Shown: positions 39,217 through 48,629 of the stretch, in pieces
How the letters are laid out: each line of letters begins with the position of its first letter
Numbering within the stretch: the first letter of the stretch is position 1
NCBI GenBank assembly: GCA_021738125.1
Contig: JAIPCR010000003.1
Coordinates: 1-60,428, forward strand
Source of the DNA: Sulfuritalea sp.
GTDB lineage: Bacteria > Pseudomonadota > Gammaproteobacteria > Burkholderiales > Methylophilaceae
Length of the DNA stretch: 60,428 bases
Direction: 5' to 3'
Notes under the pieces: model-generated
Database searches by the model: none
The model's input: only the letters and a program-made list of their open reading frames with translations
What the model was told of the DNA's origin: nothing
Made by a program: the position numbers and the translations under genes

Positions 39217-39606
39217 ATGAATTTCGATTTTCCAGCATTAATTACGGTGCTCACAGTAATTTTACTTTTAGCTGTAGCAATTAATGTGGGACGCGCTAGG
39301 GGGAAATATAAAATTGACGCGCCTGCCACGACTGGACACCCTGATTTTGAATTAGCCTACCGAGTCCAGATGAATACTGTCGAAAGTACAGTAGCTTTTA
39401 TTCCTGCGCTTTGGCTATTTTCATATTATGTGAGTACTATTTGGGGCTCAGTGCTTGGTGGCTTATGGCTAATCGGACGGGTATGGTATGCCATCGCATA
39501 TTGTGGTGACGCCAAAAAACGTGGTGGTGGTTTTGGTCTGTCATTTCTGGCTTTTGTTATTCTTACCATTGCCGCACTTATTGCAATCATCCGGCAAATG
39601 CTTTAA
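39217..39606 (+). CDS. MAPEG family membrane protein
   Basis: Four-helix membrane protein related to microsomal glutathione transferases. The 129-residue product shows the family motif RVQMNTVES (Arg..Gln..Asn..Glu) between membrane segments 1 and 2, and WLIGRVWYAIAY later. The substrate is unknown. It is followed 19 bases on by the second exonuclease III gene. Confidence 0.87.
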   Translation: MNFDFPALITVLTVILLLAVAINVGRARGKYKIDAPATTGHPDFELAYRVQMNTVESTVAFIPALWLFSYYVSTIWGSVLGGLWLIGRVWYAIAYCGDAKKRGGGFGLSFLAFVILTIAALIAIIRQML

Positions 39607-39625
39607 TTGCGCACCAACCACTGAT

Positions 39626-40390
39626 ATGAAATTTGCCACTTGGAACGTCAACTCTTTAAACGTCAGACTGCCACACGTCTTAGATTGGGTAAGAAATAAT
39701 CAGCCTGACGTATTATGTCTGCAAGAAACCAAACAAGAAGATAGCAAATTCCCTTATGAGGCGCTTTTAGAAGCGGGCTATGAATCTGCTCATATTGGCC
39801 AAAAAACCTATAATGGGGTGGCGATTTTGAGTCGTCATCCAATAATGGATATCCAACGTAACATCCCAAATTTTGAAGATGACCAACAACGCATACTTGC
39901 AGCAACTATTAATGGCATTCGAGTCATTTGTGCTTATATTCCTAATGGGCAAGCAGTGGATTCAGACAAATATCAATACAAAATACGCTGGCTCGACGCT
40001 CTTAATGCTTGGCTTAAAACAGAATTAATATCTCACCCTAAACTCATGTTGTTAGGTGATTATAATATTGCTCCCGAAGATCGAGATTGCCATGATCCTG
40101 TCGCTTGGATTGGGCAAGTACTTGTAAGCCCAGCTGAACGACTTGCATTTCAAAATCTTTTAAAATTAGGGTTACATGATAGTTTTAGACTATTTGAACA
40201 AGCTGAAAAAAGCTTTAGCTGGTGGGATTACCGAATGATGGGGTTCAGACGTAATTTTGGTATGCGGATTGATCATATTTTAGTGAGTGATTTACTAAAA
40301 CCAAGATGCCTCTCTGCGTATATTGATAAATTTCCCCGTAAACTAGAACGCCCTTCTGACCATACCCCAGTAGTTTTAGAAATCACTTAA
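39626..40390 (+). CDS. xth: Exodeoxyribonuclease III (second copy)
   Basis: AP endonuclease and 3'-5' exonuclease in base-excision repair. I choose ATG 39626, where the family start MKFATWNVNSLNVRLPHV begins; an open frame extends further upstream but overlaps the MAPEG gene and is not conserved. Catalytic motifs are LCLQETKQED, LLGDYNIAPEDRDCHD, FSWWDYRMMGFRRN, RIDHILVSD and RPSDHTPVVLEI. The 254-residue length is typical. This is the more canonical of the two copies. Confidence 0.93.
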   Translation: MKFATWNVNSLNVRLPHVLDWVRNNQPDVLCLQETKQEDSKFPYEALLEAGYESAHIGQKTYNGVAILSRHPIMDIQRNIPNFEDDQQRILAATINGIRVICAYIPNGQAVDSDKYQYKIRWLDALNAWLKTELISHPKLMLLGDYNIAPEDRDCHDPVAWIGQVLVSPAERLAFQNLLKLGLHDSFRLFEQAEKSFSWWDYRMMGFRRNFGMRIDHILVSDLLKPRCLSAYIDKFPRKLERPSDHTPVVLEIT

Positions 40391-40408
40391 TTAATACAAA
40401 AGAAGCGA

Positions 40409-41731
40409 CTACCCTTTAGTTTTAATACCCAATTGCTTAAGTTTACGATACAAATGAGTACGCTCTAGGCCAGCAATTTCTGCCAATTTACTCATATTAT
40501 TAGCCGCTAATTTTATGTGGTAATCAAAATATATACGTTCAAAATCATCACGTGCCTCGCGCAAAGGTTGGTCTAATAAATTTTTATCTATATTAGCGGC
40601 TAAACTAGTAGTTTTTACACGAGACTTGGATGTACTTGTAAGCTCAGTTTTAGTAGCAGGCAGTTGTCTATCATCAAACTGATGCAATACACGATTGACA
40701 TCACTTAAGGTTATTTTTTCACCCAAGCTAGTTTGTAATAAATTACGAATGACAGAATCTAGTTGCGCTAAATCACCAGGCCAATCAGCATTACGTAGAC
40801 TATTCAAAGCGGCAATATCAAACTCACGATATTCCAAGCCAGCCATTTCTAATTGTAAGTTTGTGATAGCAATCACCAAATCAGGAATATCTTCTTTATG
40901 CTCATCTAAAGCTGGCATGTTTAAGGAAACAGCAGATAAAGCTTGAAATAAATTATAGTCAAATAATGATTCTGCTTGTAGCCTTGGTAAATTCTCACTT
41001 GTACCACAAACGACACGGACGTGATACTTATCTGATTTTGCAATCAACAATAGCAGCCCTTTTTGCTCAGCTTTATTCAGTTCAGCAATCTCAGCTATAT
41101 ATAGCACCCCTCCACGAATTTCTTCTAAAATATCTAAAGGAGCTTCTGCAAGCCGACTAAATTCTGTCAGTGCCAACCAAGGACTACCTGCCTCTTGCAA
41201 ATAACGTGCGCACAACTCGGAGCCACAACCCTTTGTACCGATTAGCAATACTGGACTTGGATTAACACTTATAGCAATCTTATCTAATCTATCTTTAAGC
41301 GCCGTCACAATCGGACTCTTGCCTAAACTTGCTAAATTCATTTCTGATTTTGGTGATTGTTCCCCATGCTTTAGCGCCGCAGTTACCGTTTTTAATAACT
41401 TTTGTAGTGCAATTGGTTTTTCTAAAAAATCAAATGCCCCTATACGCGTGGCCTCTACAGCTGTATCTATTGTGCCATGCCCTGACATCATCACCACGGG
41501 CATTGTCAATTGACTACTATTTGCCCACTCTTTAAGCAAAGTAATACCATCGCAGTCTGGCATCCAAATATCTAGTAGTACTAAATCTGGCCGCTCATGT
41601 AATCTCACCGCTCGAGCAGCAGCTGCATTCTCCGCAAGCTGAACCTGATAGCCTTCATCTTGCAAGATATCGCGTAATAATTCACGTATACCAATCTCAT
41701 CATCAACGACTAATATATGTTTTGTTGCCAT
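40409..41731 (-). CDS. ntrX: NtrX-type response regulator with a degenerate AAA+ domain
   Basis: DNA-binding regulator paired with NtrY. The receiver domain (about residues 1-120) is complete, with Asp10, Asp11, phospho-acceptor Asp54, Ser83 and Lys105. The central domain is recognisable but decayed: Walker A is GTKGCGSE (165-172, catalytic lysine absent), Walker B is GGVLYIAE (207-214, Asp replaced by Ala), and the GAFTGA sigma54 loop is missing entirely. The C-terminal Fis-type helix-turn-helix (about 395-436, AEIAGLERTHLYRKLKQLGI) is intact. It can therefore bind DNA but should not hydrolyse ATP or open sigma54 promoters. It is 59 bases after ntrY. Confidence 0.9.
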   Translation of the reverse strand: MATKHILVVDDEIGIRELLRDILQDEGYQVQLAENAAAARAVRLHERPDLVLLDIWMPDCDGITLLKEWANSSQLTMPVVMMSGHGTIDTAVEATRIGAFDFLEKPIALQKLLKTVTAALKHGEQSPKSEMNLASLGKSPIVTALKDRLDKIAISVNPSPVLLIGTKGCGSELCARYLQEAGSPWLALTEFSRLAEAPLDILEEIRGGVLYIAEIAELNKAEQKGLLLLIAKSDKYHVRVVCGTSENLPRLQAESLFDYNLFQALSAVSLNMPALDEHKEDIPDLVIAITNLQLEMAGLEYREFDIAALNSLRNADWPGDLAQLDSVIRNLLQTSLGEKITLSDVNRVLHQFDDRQLPATKTELTSTSKSRVKTTSLAANIDKNLLDQPLREARDDFERIYFDYHIKLAANNMSKLAEIAGLERTHLYRKLKQLGIKTKG

Positions 41732-41790
41732 GCTTTTGTCTTCTTACTTTTCAATGTTTGTCTTAATATTTTCTAAAATTAGCTAATGCT

Positions 41791-43995
41791 TCATTCAATT
41801 AAAAGTGGAATACTAATCGTCACCATTGCACCAGTTTTTTCTTTAGAGGCCGTTTCTGCAGTTTTATTATTTTGCGTAGAATACGCTGCTATATTTTCAA
41901 TTTTAATTGTGCCTTTGTGCTCTTCAATTATTTTTTTCACTATCGCTAAACCCAAACCAGTACCATGCGACTTAGTCGTCATATATGGCTCAAAAACATG
42001 TAGCATTAACTGCTCCGGGAAACCGGCACCATTATCTGCTACGCTTAACATTAATGCCTGACCGTCAATTTTTGTTTTAATTTCAATCAGCGCATCCTTT
42101 TGCTCAACAAGTGCATCCTGTGCATTTTGCAATAAATTATGAATCACTTGGCGCAGCATAGTGCTGTCACCTTTAATGTTGCATGGCTGCTTTTCTAGCG
42201 ACAATGCTATCTTGTGATCAGGTAAATCGTAGAATGAAACCACCTCTAGAATCAACTTATTTAAATCTAATTTTTGCAATTGTGGGGCTGGCGAACGAGC
42301 ATACTCACTAAATTCATTGACCATTCGTTTCAAGGCATCCACTTGATTGACAATTGTCTCGGTTGATCGTTTTAGCATCTGCGCATCTGCTGACTCTAAT
42401 TTACTCAGCAATTTATGCGCCATCCTTTCTGCCGACAACTGAATAGGTGTCAATGGATTTTTAATTTCATGCGCCAATCGCCTTGCTACTTCTCCCCACG
42501 CTGCATCACGCTGGGCTTGCACCATGCTAGTGGCATCATCAAACACCGCCACATAACCGCCATCTGGCAAACGCGTACCACGTAAGGTTAGAATCTGCTT
42601 TCCTTGGCCCGTTGCCAGCTCAATTTGGGTTAACAAATCATCTTTTTGAATATCTACTTGCACATCACTTTCTGCATCATCTAAATGGTTATGTAAAGAA
42701 ATTGCTTGAAAAAAACTTTCCAAACGCGCCTGTTTGGAGGTAATTTTATCTAAGGTCAATCCTGCATAATCCTCTAATTGAATACCTAAAATGTTGATTG
42801 CAGCTTCATTAAAAGTACGCAACTCTCCCCGCCTATTCAAAGCAATTACGCCTGACGACAAATGTGCCAATATAGTTTCCAAATAGCCACGCGCCGCTTC
42901 AACTCGAGAACGATTTCTATCGGCAGCTTTAGTTGCATCATCTAATTGCTGCGTCATACTATTAAAAGATTGTACTAACACACCTAATTCATCTTTACCA
43001 TGTGCTGGAAGTATCGTGCTGTAATCGCCACTTGCAATTGCTTTAGTGCCCTCTGCAAGAACCGTGAGCGGTGCAGATAATCTTCGACTCAACACAAAAG
43101 CGACTGCCATCGCACCTAACATTGCGAGCATCATGACCAAGGTTAAAGTCAGCGCAAAAACCTCTCTTAACGAAGATCGACTATAAGAAAGTTGCTGATA
43201 ATCTTGATACACATCTTGCACAGCCTCAGCTGTAGTCGCGAGTGCTTTTGGCACGGGCTGAAGTAATTGTAAGATACGTGTCTCACCCGCCAAATTTTGT
43301 ACGTTGACCGGGACTAACACACGAAGGTACAAACCTTTGTTACTGATTGGTTCAATGCTAGCCAATATATGTAGGCGCGCTTGTCTTAATTGCCGAACGC
43401 TAGGCAATTCAGGCAAAATGCTGGTCGCATCACTATTTGAAACCTCTAAAATTTTTCCCTGTACTGTCAATAAAGTAGCATCTTGAACACCGCTCTTCTC
43501 GCGCAAATCGTTTAATATAGAATGGCTATTGGCAGGCTGAAAAGCTAGGCTACTCGCCATATTCTCACCCTTCTCTTTAACATCGGCTAACATAATATCT
43601 AAAGCGGTCCGGCCCAGATTAAGCCCACCTTCTAATGCCGCTTCAACTTTTACATTAAACCAAGATTCAATAGAACGAGTTAAGAAATTCACTGATACTA
43701 AGTAGACAATTAGTCCAGGAATAATTGCCATCATCGCAAAACTTGCAAGTAGCCTAAGTGTGAAACGACTACCAACGACGCGGTTCCGAATTTGTCGATA
43801 TAAACGCCAACTTTGGAATCCAAGCACAACAATAAGAAATGTTGCTAATAAAATATTGAGCGCAACTAATAGTGAATAGTACTCACCTGAGCCTGCGGCA
43901 TTGGCGCTTGCATTAGATAGTAAGTAAAGCAAAAACGCGCCCAAACTTGCGCTTAACAGAACGATATACTTCATTTGAATAAATTGGGTATCCAC
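41791..43995 (-). CDS. ntrY: NtrY-type sensor histidine kinase
   Basis: Membrane kinase for NtrX. The 734-residue product has an N-terminal membrane region (about residues 1-110), a periplasmic/extracytoplasmic sensor stretch, a further membrane segment near 285-310 followed by HAMP (LSAPLTVLAEGTKAIASGDY), a PAS domain (about 375-500), and the kinase core: H-box RRLAHEIKNPLTPIQLSAER, N-box NLLQNAQDAL, G-boxes DNGAGFPEQL and GTGLGLAIVKKI. Kinase motifs are intact, in contrast with the decayed partner. The start overlaps the DUF4390 gene end by 25 bases. Confidence 0.94.
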   Translation of the reverse strand: MDTQFIQMKYIVLLSASLGAFLLYLLSNASANAAGSGEYYSLLVALNILLATFLIVVLGFQSWRLYRQIRNRVVGSRFTLRLLASFAMMAIIPGLIVYLVSVNFLTRSIESWFNVKVEAALEGGLNLGRTALDIMLADVKEKGENMASSLAFQPANSHSILNDLREKSGVQDATLLTVQGKILEVSNSDATSILPELPSVRQLRQARLHILASIEPISNKGLYLRVLVPVNVQNLAGETRILQLLQPVPKALATTAEAVQDVYQDYQQLSYSRSSLREVFALTLTLVMMLAMLGAMAVAFVLSRRLSAPLTVLAEGTKAIASGDYSTILPAHGKDELGVLVQSFNSMTQQLDDATKAADRNRSRVEAARGYLETILAHLSSGVIALNRRGELRTFNEAAINILGIQLEDYAGLTLDKITSKQARLESFFQAISLHNHLDDAESDVQVDIQKDDLLTQIELATGQGKQILTLRGTRLPDGGYVAVFDDATSMVQAQRDAAWGEVARRLAHEIKNPLTPIQLSAERMAHKLLSKLESADAQMLKRSTETIVNQVDALKRMVNEFSEYARSPAPQLQKLDLNKLILEVVSFYDLPDHKIALSLEKQPCNIKGDSTMLRQVIHNLLQNAQDALVEQKDALIEIKTKIDGQALMLSVADNGAGFPEQLMLHVFEPYMTTKSHGTGLGLAIVKKIIEEHKGTIKIENIAAYSTQNNKTAETASKEKTGAMVTISIPLLIE

Positions 43996-44540
43996 TCAAA
44001 ACGCTGTGAACTCAAGTTCCAGTCATCTAAGCTAATGGATTCACCCTGTAGGGTTTTAGGTAGTTTTTTTGTATCTAATCGCATTAAGAAGGCTGCCTTA
44101 TAAACTTCACCTTTCTCAATTTCGGCTTTTTGAAATACTTTTAAATTGTGGATGTAAGTTAAATCATCTATTGCTTCATCTAACCTTACAAAGGTTTTTT
44201 GCTGGTCGCCTCGTATCACTAAATATTGGCGTGATAACGCATGATAAGTCAAAGAAACACGATGAATGGTGGTGGCTACTTCATCATCAAACCAATATTT
44301 TCTAGGCTTGGCTAATTGAAATTCAAAAATGAAATTTAACTCAAAACCTCTATTAACAGCCTCTTCTATTGCATTGCTAAATTTAGCGTCAATATCAGCA
44401 TTCAAAACATATCCATCTTCAAACAGCTCTAATTCAGCATTTTTTACATTTAAGCTACTATTGCCAGCCAAGACTGGTGTAGCAAAAAATGCTACCAAAC
44501 AAATCATTAAAAACTGTTTAATTCTTTTGTAGCAAGGCAT
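43971..44540 (-). CDS. DUF4390 secreted protein
   Basis: Small protein between rsmB and ntrY in many betaproteobacteria. I prefer the ATG at 44540, giving MPCYKRIKQFLMICLVAFFA, a clean signal peptide with cleavage after VLA; the longer frame from 44582 would place 14 residues before it and overlap rsmB further. The mature part shows the family phrases LELFEDGYVLNADIDAKFS and LNFIFEFQLAKPRKYWFDD. Function is unknown; the fixed position suggests a link to NtrYX signalling at the envelope. Confidence 0.8.
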   Translation of the reverse strand: MPCYKRIKQFLMICLVAFFATPVLAGNSSLNVKNAELELFEDGYVLNADIDAKFSNAIEEAVNRGFELNFIFEFQLAKPRKYWFDDEVATTIHRVSLTYHALSRQYLVIRGDQQKTFVRLDEAIDDLTYIHNLKVFQKAEIEKGEVYKAAFLMRLDTKKLPKTLQGESISLDDWNLSSQRFEWIPNLFK

Positions 44541-45813
44541 AGAAAAAACCATCGTGTGCGATAGAAGGAATGAGTTGACCATTTAGCTGACTAATATTGC
44601 TCTGCGCTTGTAACGGATATGGCAACTGTGTTGCATCAGCATTATTTTGTAAAAAGTGATCCACTTGCCCTTGATTTTCTTCATTAAAAACGGAACAGGT
44701 AACATAAAGTAATCTACCACCCTTTGCCAACATTCGCCATAAATTCGGCAATATTTTAGCCTGCTGTACAACAAAAGAAGCTACATCCGCTTCACGTCTT
44801 AACCATTTAATATCTACATGGCGACGCACTATGCCTGAGGCTGTACAGGGAACGTCAGCCAGTATTCCATCAAAACAAACACCATCCCACCAGCTATTTG
44901 ATGAGGCATCACCCACCAACAGCTGAGCTTGTAATCCCAGTCTATCCAAATTGCTTTGCACTCGCAATAATCTATTCTCATCATTATCTAAGGCTGTAAG
45001 CGTAACTTCTGCCAACTCTAAAATATGTCCTGTCTTACCGCCTGGTGCGCAACAAGCATCAAGCACGCGCTTATTATTTTGCATAGCAAGCAATGGTGCC
45101 GCCATCTGTGCACCATAATCTTGTACAGAAACTATTCCTGCAGTAAACCCTGGAATTTTTTCAACCGCTACAGGTTTAGTTAAGACTATTGCTTGCTCGC
45201 CAAGCTCTACTGCCTCGATGTCTTGTCGCCTTAATAGCTGCATATACTCATCGATGCTAATTTTCTGTGTATTCACTCTCAACGTCATCGGGGGATGCTG
45301 ATTGCCAATTTCCAACATACTTTGCCAGTGATTGGGGTATTGCACTTTCAGCTTATTAATCCACCATTGCGGATAAGAATAAATAGCCACTTCACTTTGA
45401 TTCAATTTGGCGTTAAGTTGGTCTTTTTGACGAAGAAAATTACGTAAAATGGCATTCACTAGGCCTTTAGCCCAGCTTTTAGGTACAGGGCGCTTAAGCT
45501 CACCTACCGCTTGAACTGCTTGATTAACTACCGTAAAAGCATCAGCTTTATCATGTAATAATTGGTAAATTGCCACCAGCAAAATAGAATGGATGCGATT
45601 GTCTGTTAGTGGTTTTTCTAATAGCTGGACAAGATAAGCATCAATCTCACCATAAAAACGCAATGTACCATAACTTAAATCTTGTGCTGCTCCACGTTGC
45701 TGAGGCGTTGCATTTGGGAAGACGGTCAATGCTGCAGGTAATGCTAAAGTTAAATTGCGACCTAATAAAACTTGATTCACAGCATCGGCGGCTATTTGTT
45801 GGGATATATACAA
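44518..45813 (-). CDS. rsmB: 16S rRNA (cytosine-967-C5)-methyltransferase
   Basis: Methylates C967 of 16S rRNA. The 431-residue product has the N-terminal NusB-like domain (about 1-140, with LVAIYQLLHDKADAFTVVNQ), the SAM site VLDACCAPGGKTGHILEL, DVPCTASGIVRRHVDIKWLR and catalytic cysteine in YVTCSVFNEEN. It follows fmt with a 121-base spacer holding an imperfect hairpin. Confidence 0.95.
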   Translation of the reverse strand: MYISQQIAADAVNQVLLGRNLTLALPAALTVFPNATPQQRGAAQDLSYGTLRFYGEIDAYLVQLLEKPLTDNRIHSILLVAIYQLLHDKADAFTVVNQAVQAVGELKRPVPKSWAKGLVNAILRNFLRQKDQLNAKLNQSEVAIYSYPQWWINKLKVQYPNHWQSMLEIGNQHPPMTLRVNTQKISIDEYMQLLRRQDIEAVELGEQAIVLTKPVAVEKIPGFTAGIVSVQDYGAQMAAPLLAMQNNKRVLDACCAPGGKTGHILELAEVTLTALDNDENRLLRVQSNLDRLGLQAQLLVGDASSNSWWDGVCFDGILADVPCTASGIVRRHVDIKWLRREADVASFVVQQAKILPNLWRMLAKGGRLLYVTCSVFNEENQGQVDHFLQNNADATQLPYPLQAQSNISQLNGQLIPSIAHDGFFYALLQKN

Positions 45814-45864
45814 AGAAAACTCTCTTGATGTTCACACATGTTATTTAAGTCTTGATTTTACTTG

Positions 45865-45888
45865 ATAAGTACCTCGTCAGGGACTTAT
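45865..45888. promoter_or_regulatory. Imperfect hairpin between fmt and rsmB
   Basis: ATAAGT and ACTTAT pair around CC/GG and a 6-base loop, with one internal mismatch. It lies in the only sizeable gap of the def-fmt-rsmB run. It could partly terminate or process the message; support is weak. Confidence 0.25.
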
Positions 45889-45934
45889 TAAAAAGTTCAA
45901 AAATTCAAGGAGTCTGTTATTAATGTGTTGTGGG

Positions 45935-46870
45935 CTAATGGCTGGAGCTTGTAAAAAAATCGCCCGCCTGCAAGTTATGGCCTTGCACAAAAGCTTGCGA
46001 ATGAAGTCTTTTGCCACCAGGGGCTTGTAATTCTGTAATATGCAACAAGCCTTCACCGCAACCCACTGTGATGCCATCCTGCACACTCACAATCTCACCA
46101 ATGCCTGCATTCCCCAGCCTGGCCGTTGCCATCCAAATACGGCACACATCACCTTTTAGCATAGTTTGTGCAATTGGGAATGGATTAAACCCTCGTACTT
46201 GACGAGAAATATCAACTGCCGTCTTTTGCCAATTAATCGCCGCCTCAGACTTTTCTAACTTGTGCGCATAAGTCACCAAAGCTTCATTTTGTGGCGTTGC
46301 TACAAGCAATCCTGTTTTCTCTAAAGTGGTCATTGCCGCCACCATTAGCTCAGCACCCATAGCACTCAAAGCATCATGCAAGCTCTGCGTAGTATCGACC
46401 TCGGTAATCGGCACTACACTTTGACTAACCATTGCCCCTGCATCGAGGGCAGGCACTACCTCCATAATCGTCACGCCTGTTTTCGCATCTCCAGCTAGTA
46501 GTGCACGGTGTATTGGGGCTGCGCCACGCCAACGTGGTAATAATGAGGCATGAATGTTATAGCAACCATAGCGTGATGCACTGAGTGTCGCAGTCGGAAT
46601 AATTAGTCCATATGCCGCAACTATCATAACGTCAGCATCAAGTTCAGCTATACGTGCCTGCACAGTCAAGTCTTTTAAGCTTACTGGTTGAAAAACGTTT
46701 AACTGGTGTTGCATGGCCAACGTTTTTACCGGGCTGGCCTTAATCTTCATACCGCGACCTGCTGGTCGGTCAGGTTGGGTGAGAACCATTACAATTTCAT
46801 GTCCTGCCGCAATCAGCGCAGCCAACGCTGGAACTGCGAATTCAGGCGTACCAGCAAAAATTATTTTCAT
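45935..46870 (-). CDS. fmt: Methionyl-tRNA formyltransferase
   Basis: Formylates initiator Met-tRNA using 10-formyltetrahydrofolate. The 311-residue product starts MKIIFAGTPEFAVPALAALI and has the catalytic block NIHASLLPRWRGAAPIHRAL and the C-terminal tRNA-binding domain. It lies 33 bases after def, the standard def-fmt pairing. Confidence 0.96.
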   Translation of the reverse strand: MKIIFAGTPEFAVPALAALIAAGHEIVMVLTQPDRPAGRGMKIKASPVKTLAMQHQLNVFQPVSLKDLTVQARIAELDADVMIVAAYGLIIPTATLSASRYGCYNIHASLLPRWRGAAPIHRALLAGDAKTGVTIMEVVPALDAGAMVSQSVVPITEVDTTQSLHDALSAMGAELMVAAMTTLEKTGLLVATPQNEALVTYAHKLEKSEAAINWQKTAVDISRQVRGFNPFPIAQTMLKGDVCRIWMATARLGNAGIGEIVSVQDGITVGCGEGLLHITELQAPGGKRLHSQAFVQGHNLQAGDFFTSSSH

Positions 46871-46903
46871 ACGCTAATGTCTATGTGGATAGTAAATAAC
46901 ATA

Positions 46904-47404
46904 TTAATAATCACGACGCTGTTTGAGCATTTTGTTTTTTATACGATTGCGCTTCAGTGGGGATAGGTACTCAACAAACACCTTACCCAACAGATGATCC
47001 ATTTCATGTTGTATGCATATGCTTAGCAAACCCTCAGCCTCTAGCGTAAATAATTGACCATCACGATCTAGTGCCTCAACTTTCACTTTGGCAGCTCTAG
47101 TCACATTTTCATAAATACCAGGCACAGATAAACAACCTTCTTCGTAGTCTTGTTCGCCACTTTTATCAATAATCTTAGGATTAATAAACACGCGTAAACT
47201 ATCCTTAGCTTCACTCGTATCAATGATAATAATCTGCAAATGCTGATTAACTTGAGTCGCTGCCAAGCCTATGCCAGGGGCACTATACATAGTCTCCGCC
47301 ATATCATCTAATAGGCGCTTTACTGCTGTAGTTACTTCCTTCACTGGCTTTGCTACCGTATGCAAGCGTGGATCAGGATAATTAAGTATGTCTAAAATTG
47401 CCAT
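46904..47404 (-). CDS. def: Peptide deformylase
   Basis: Removes the N-formyl group from nascent proteins. The three metal/active-site motifs are present: [22 protein letters not shown] and [10 protein letters not shown]. The length, 166 residues, is normal. It is divergent from the LysM gene; the 148-base gap holds both promoters, which I could not place with confidence. Confidence 0.96.
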   Translation of the reverse strand: MAILDILNYPDPRLHTVAKPVKEVTTAVKRLLDDMAETMYSAPGIGLAATQVNQHLQIIIIDTSEAKDSLRVFINPKIIDKSGEQDYEEGCLSVPGIYENVTRAAKVKVEALDRDGQLFTLEAEGLLSICIQHEMDHLLGKVFVEYLSPLKRNRIKNKMLKQRRDY

Positions 47405-47552
47405 AAATATTCTTTTGTTTCTATATAAAGCTCAGCTTTTTCCATAAAAGCTTGATTGTTGAATGAATTACATGATAAATTTAACGTAATTTAGCAGTTT
47501 TCGCAGATAGTTTAATCATAAATTTAATGCATTTTTGACTGAGGTCTTCAGT

Positions 47553-48617
47553 ATGTTCCGCCACATTATAACGCTGCTCATGTTTTGTTGCATAAGCTTC
47601 AGCGTACAAGCTGAAGAAGTTTTACTCAAAAGAGAACATCCTGATCGTCATGTTGTGGTGAAAGGTGACACATTATGGGGCATCTCTGGCAAGTTTTTAA
47701 ATGATCCTTGGCAATGGCCTAAAGTCTGGCAGCTCAATCGTAGCCAAATAAAAAATCCGCACTTGATTTACCCTGGCGACGTTGTTTTTCTTGATATGAG
47801 CAGTGGTAGTCCAAAATTAAAATTGCTAAGTGAATCCGTTACCTTGCAACCTGGCGCAATAGAAGAGCCTTTAGATAAAGTTGCTATTTCCACCATCCCG
47901 CTAAGTATCATTGCACCATTTTTAAACCAGCCGCTCATTATTGAAAATAATCAACTAGATCATTCCCCCAGAATTCTAGCTGCACAAGATGATCGCGTTA
48001 TCTTAAGCTCTGGTACGCGAGTGTACATCGACAAAGTTGAAGAAAGTGATGGTCTCAATTGGTTTATTTACCGTCCTGCAGAGAGCCTGATAGATCCTGA
48101 TAGTAAAGAGGTTCTGGGTATAGAGGCGACTTATTTAGGTGACGTCAAAATCACGAAGTATGGCGAACCTGCAAGTGCCAACATTGCTAAAATAAAAGAA
48201 GAAATCTTCATTAAAGATAGATTAGTGCCTACTAGCGACGATATCGCAGTAAACTTTGTTCCACATGCCCCTGATGCTGCAATAGCAGGTCGGATCATTA
48301 ATATTTATGGCGGTCTAGCGGAAGCTGGTCCCCAAAGCATAATCACTATTAACAAAGGTGCATCAGATGGCATTGAGGTAGGTCATGTGCTTGCAATCAA
48401 TCGTTTTGGTCGAGTAATAAAAGACCCTGAGCCGTCCAAAGAAAAAAATGTAGAGCGTAGTGCTGATAAATTAGCCCTTGAAACTGGCATGGTTAAATTG
48501 CCTGATGAACGTGTAGGCTTGCTAATGGTATTTCGTGTGTTTAATCGCGTCTCCTATGCATTAGTGATGCAGGCAACCCAACCGATTAATAAACTCGACT
48601 CAGTCACCACTCCCTAG
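47553..48617 (+). CDS. LysM-domain periplasmic protein
   Basis: Predicted to bind peptidoglycan. The ATG at 47553 (GAGG about 8 bases upstream) gives a signal peptide ending SVQA; an upstream in-frame TTG would add six residues. The LysM domain (about residues 32-80) reads VVVKGDTLWGISGKFLNDPW and WPKVWQLNRSQIKNPHLIYP. The remaining 280 residues are beta-rich without catalytic signatures. In betaproteobacteria this gene regularly precedes dprA. Confidence 0.9.
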   Translation: MFRHIITLLMFCCISFSVQAEEVLLKREHPDRHVVVKGDTLWGISGKFLNDPWQWPKVWQLNRSQIKNPHLIYPGDVVFLDMSSGSPKLKLLSESVTLQPGAIEEPLDKVAISTIPLSIIAPFLNQPLIIENNQLDHSPRILAAQDDRVILSSGTRVYIDKVEESDGLNWFIYRPAESLIDPDSKEVLGIEATYLGDVKITKYGEPASANIAKIKEEIFIKDRLVPTSDDIAVNFVPHAPDAAIAGRIINIYGGLAEAGPQSIITINKGASDGIEVGHVLAINRFGRVIKDPEPSKEKNVERSADKLALETGMVKLPDERVGLLMVFRVFNRVSYALVMQATQPINKLDSVTTP

Positions 48618-48629
48618 CATATATCCCTT

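Noticed and set aside
39488..39625. N-terminal extension of the second exonuclease III
   Set aside because: It overlaps the MAPEG gene in another frame and the conserved start MKFATWNVNS is at 39626.
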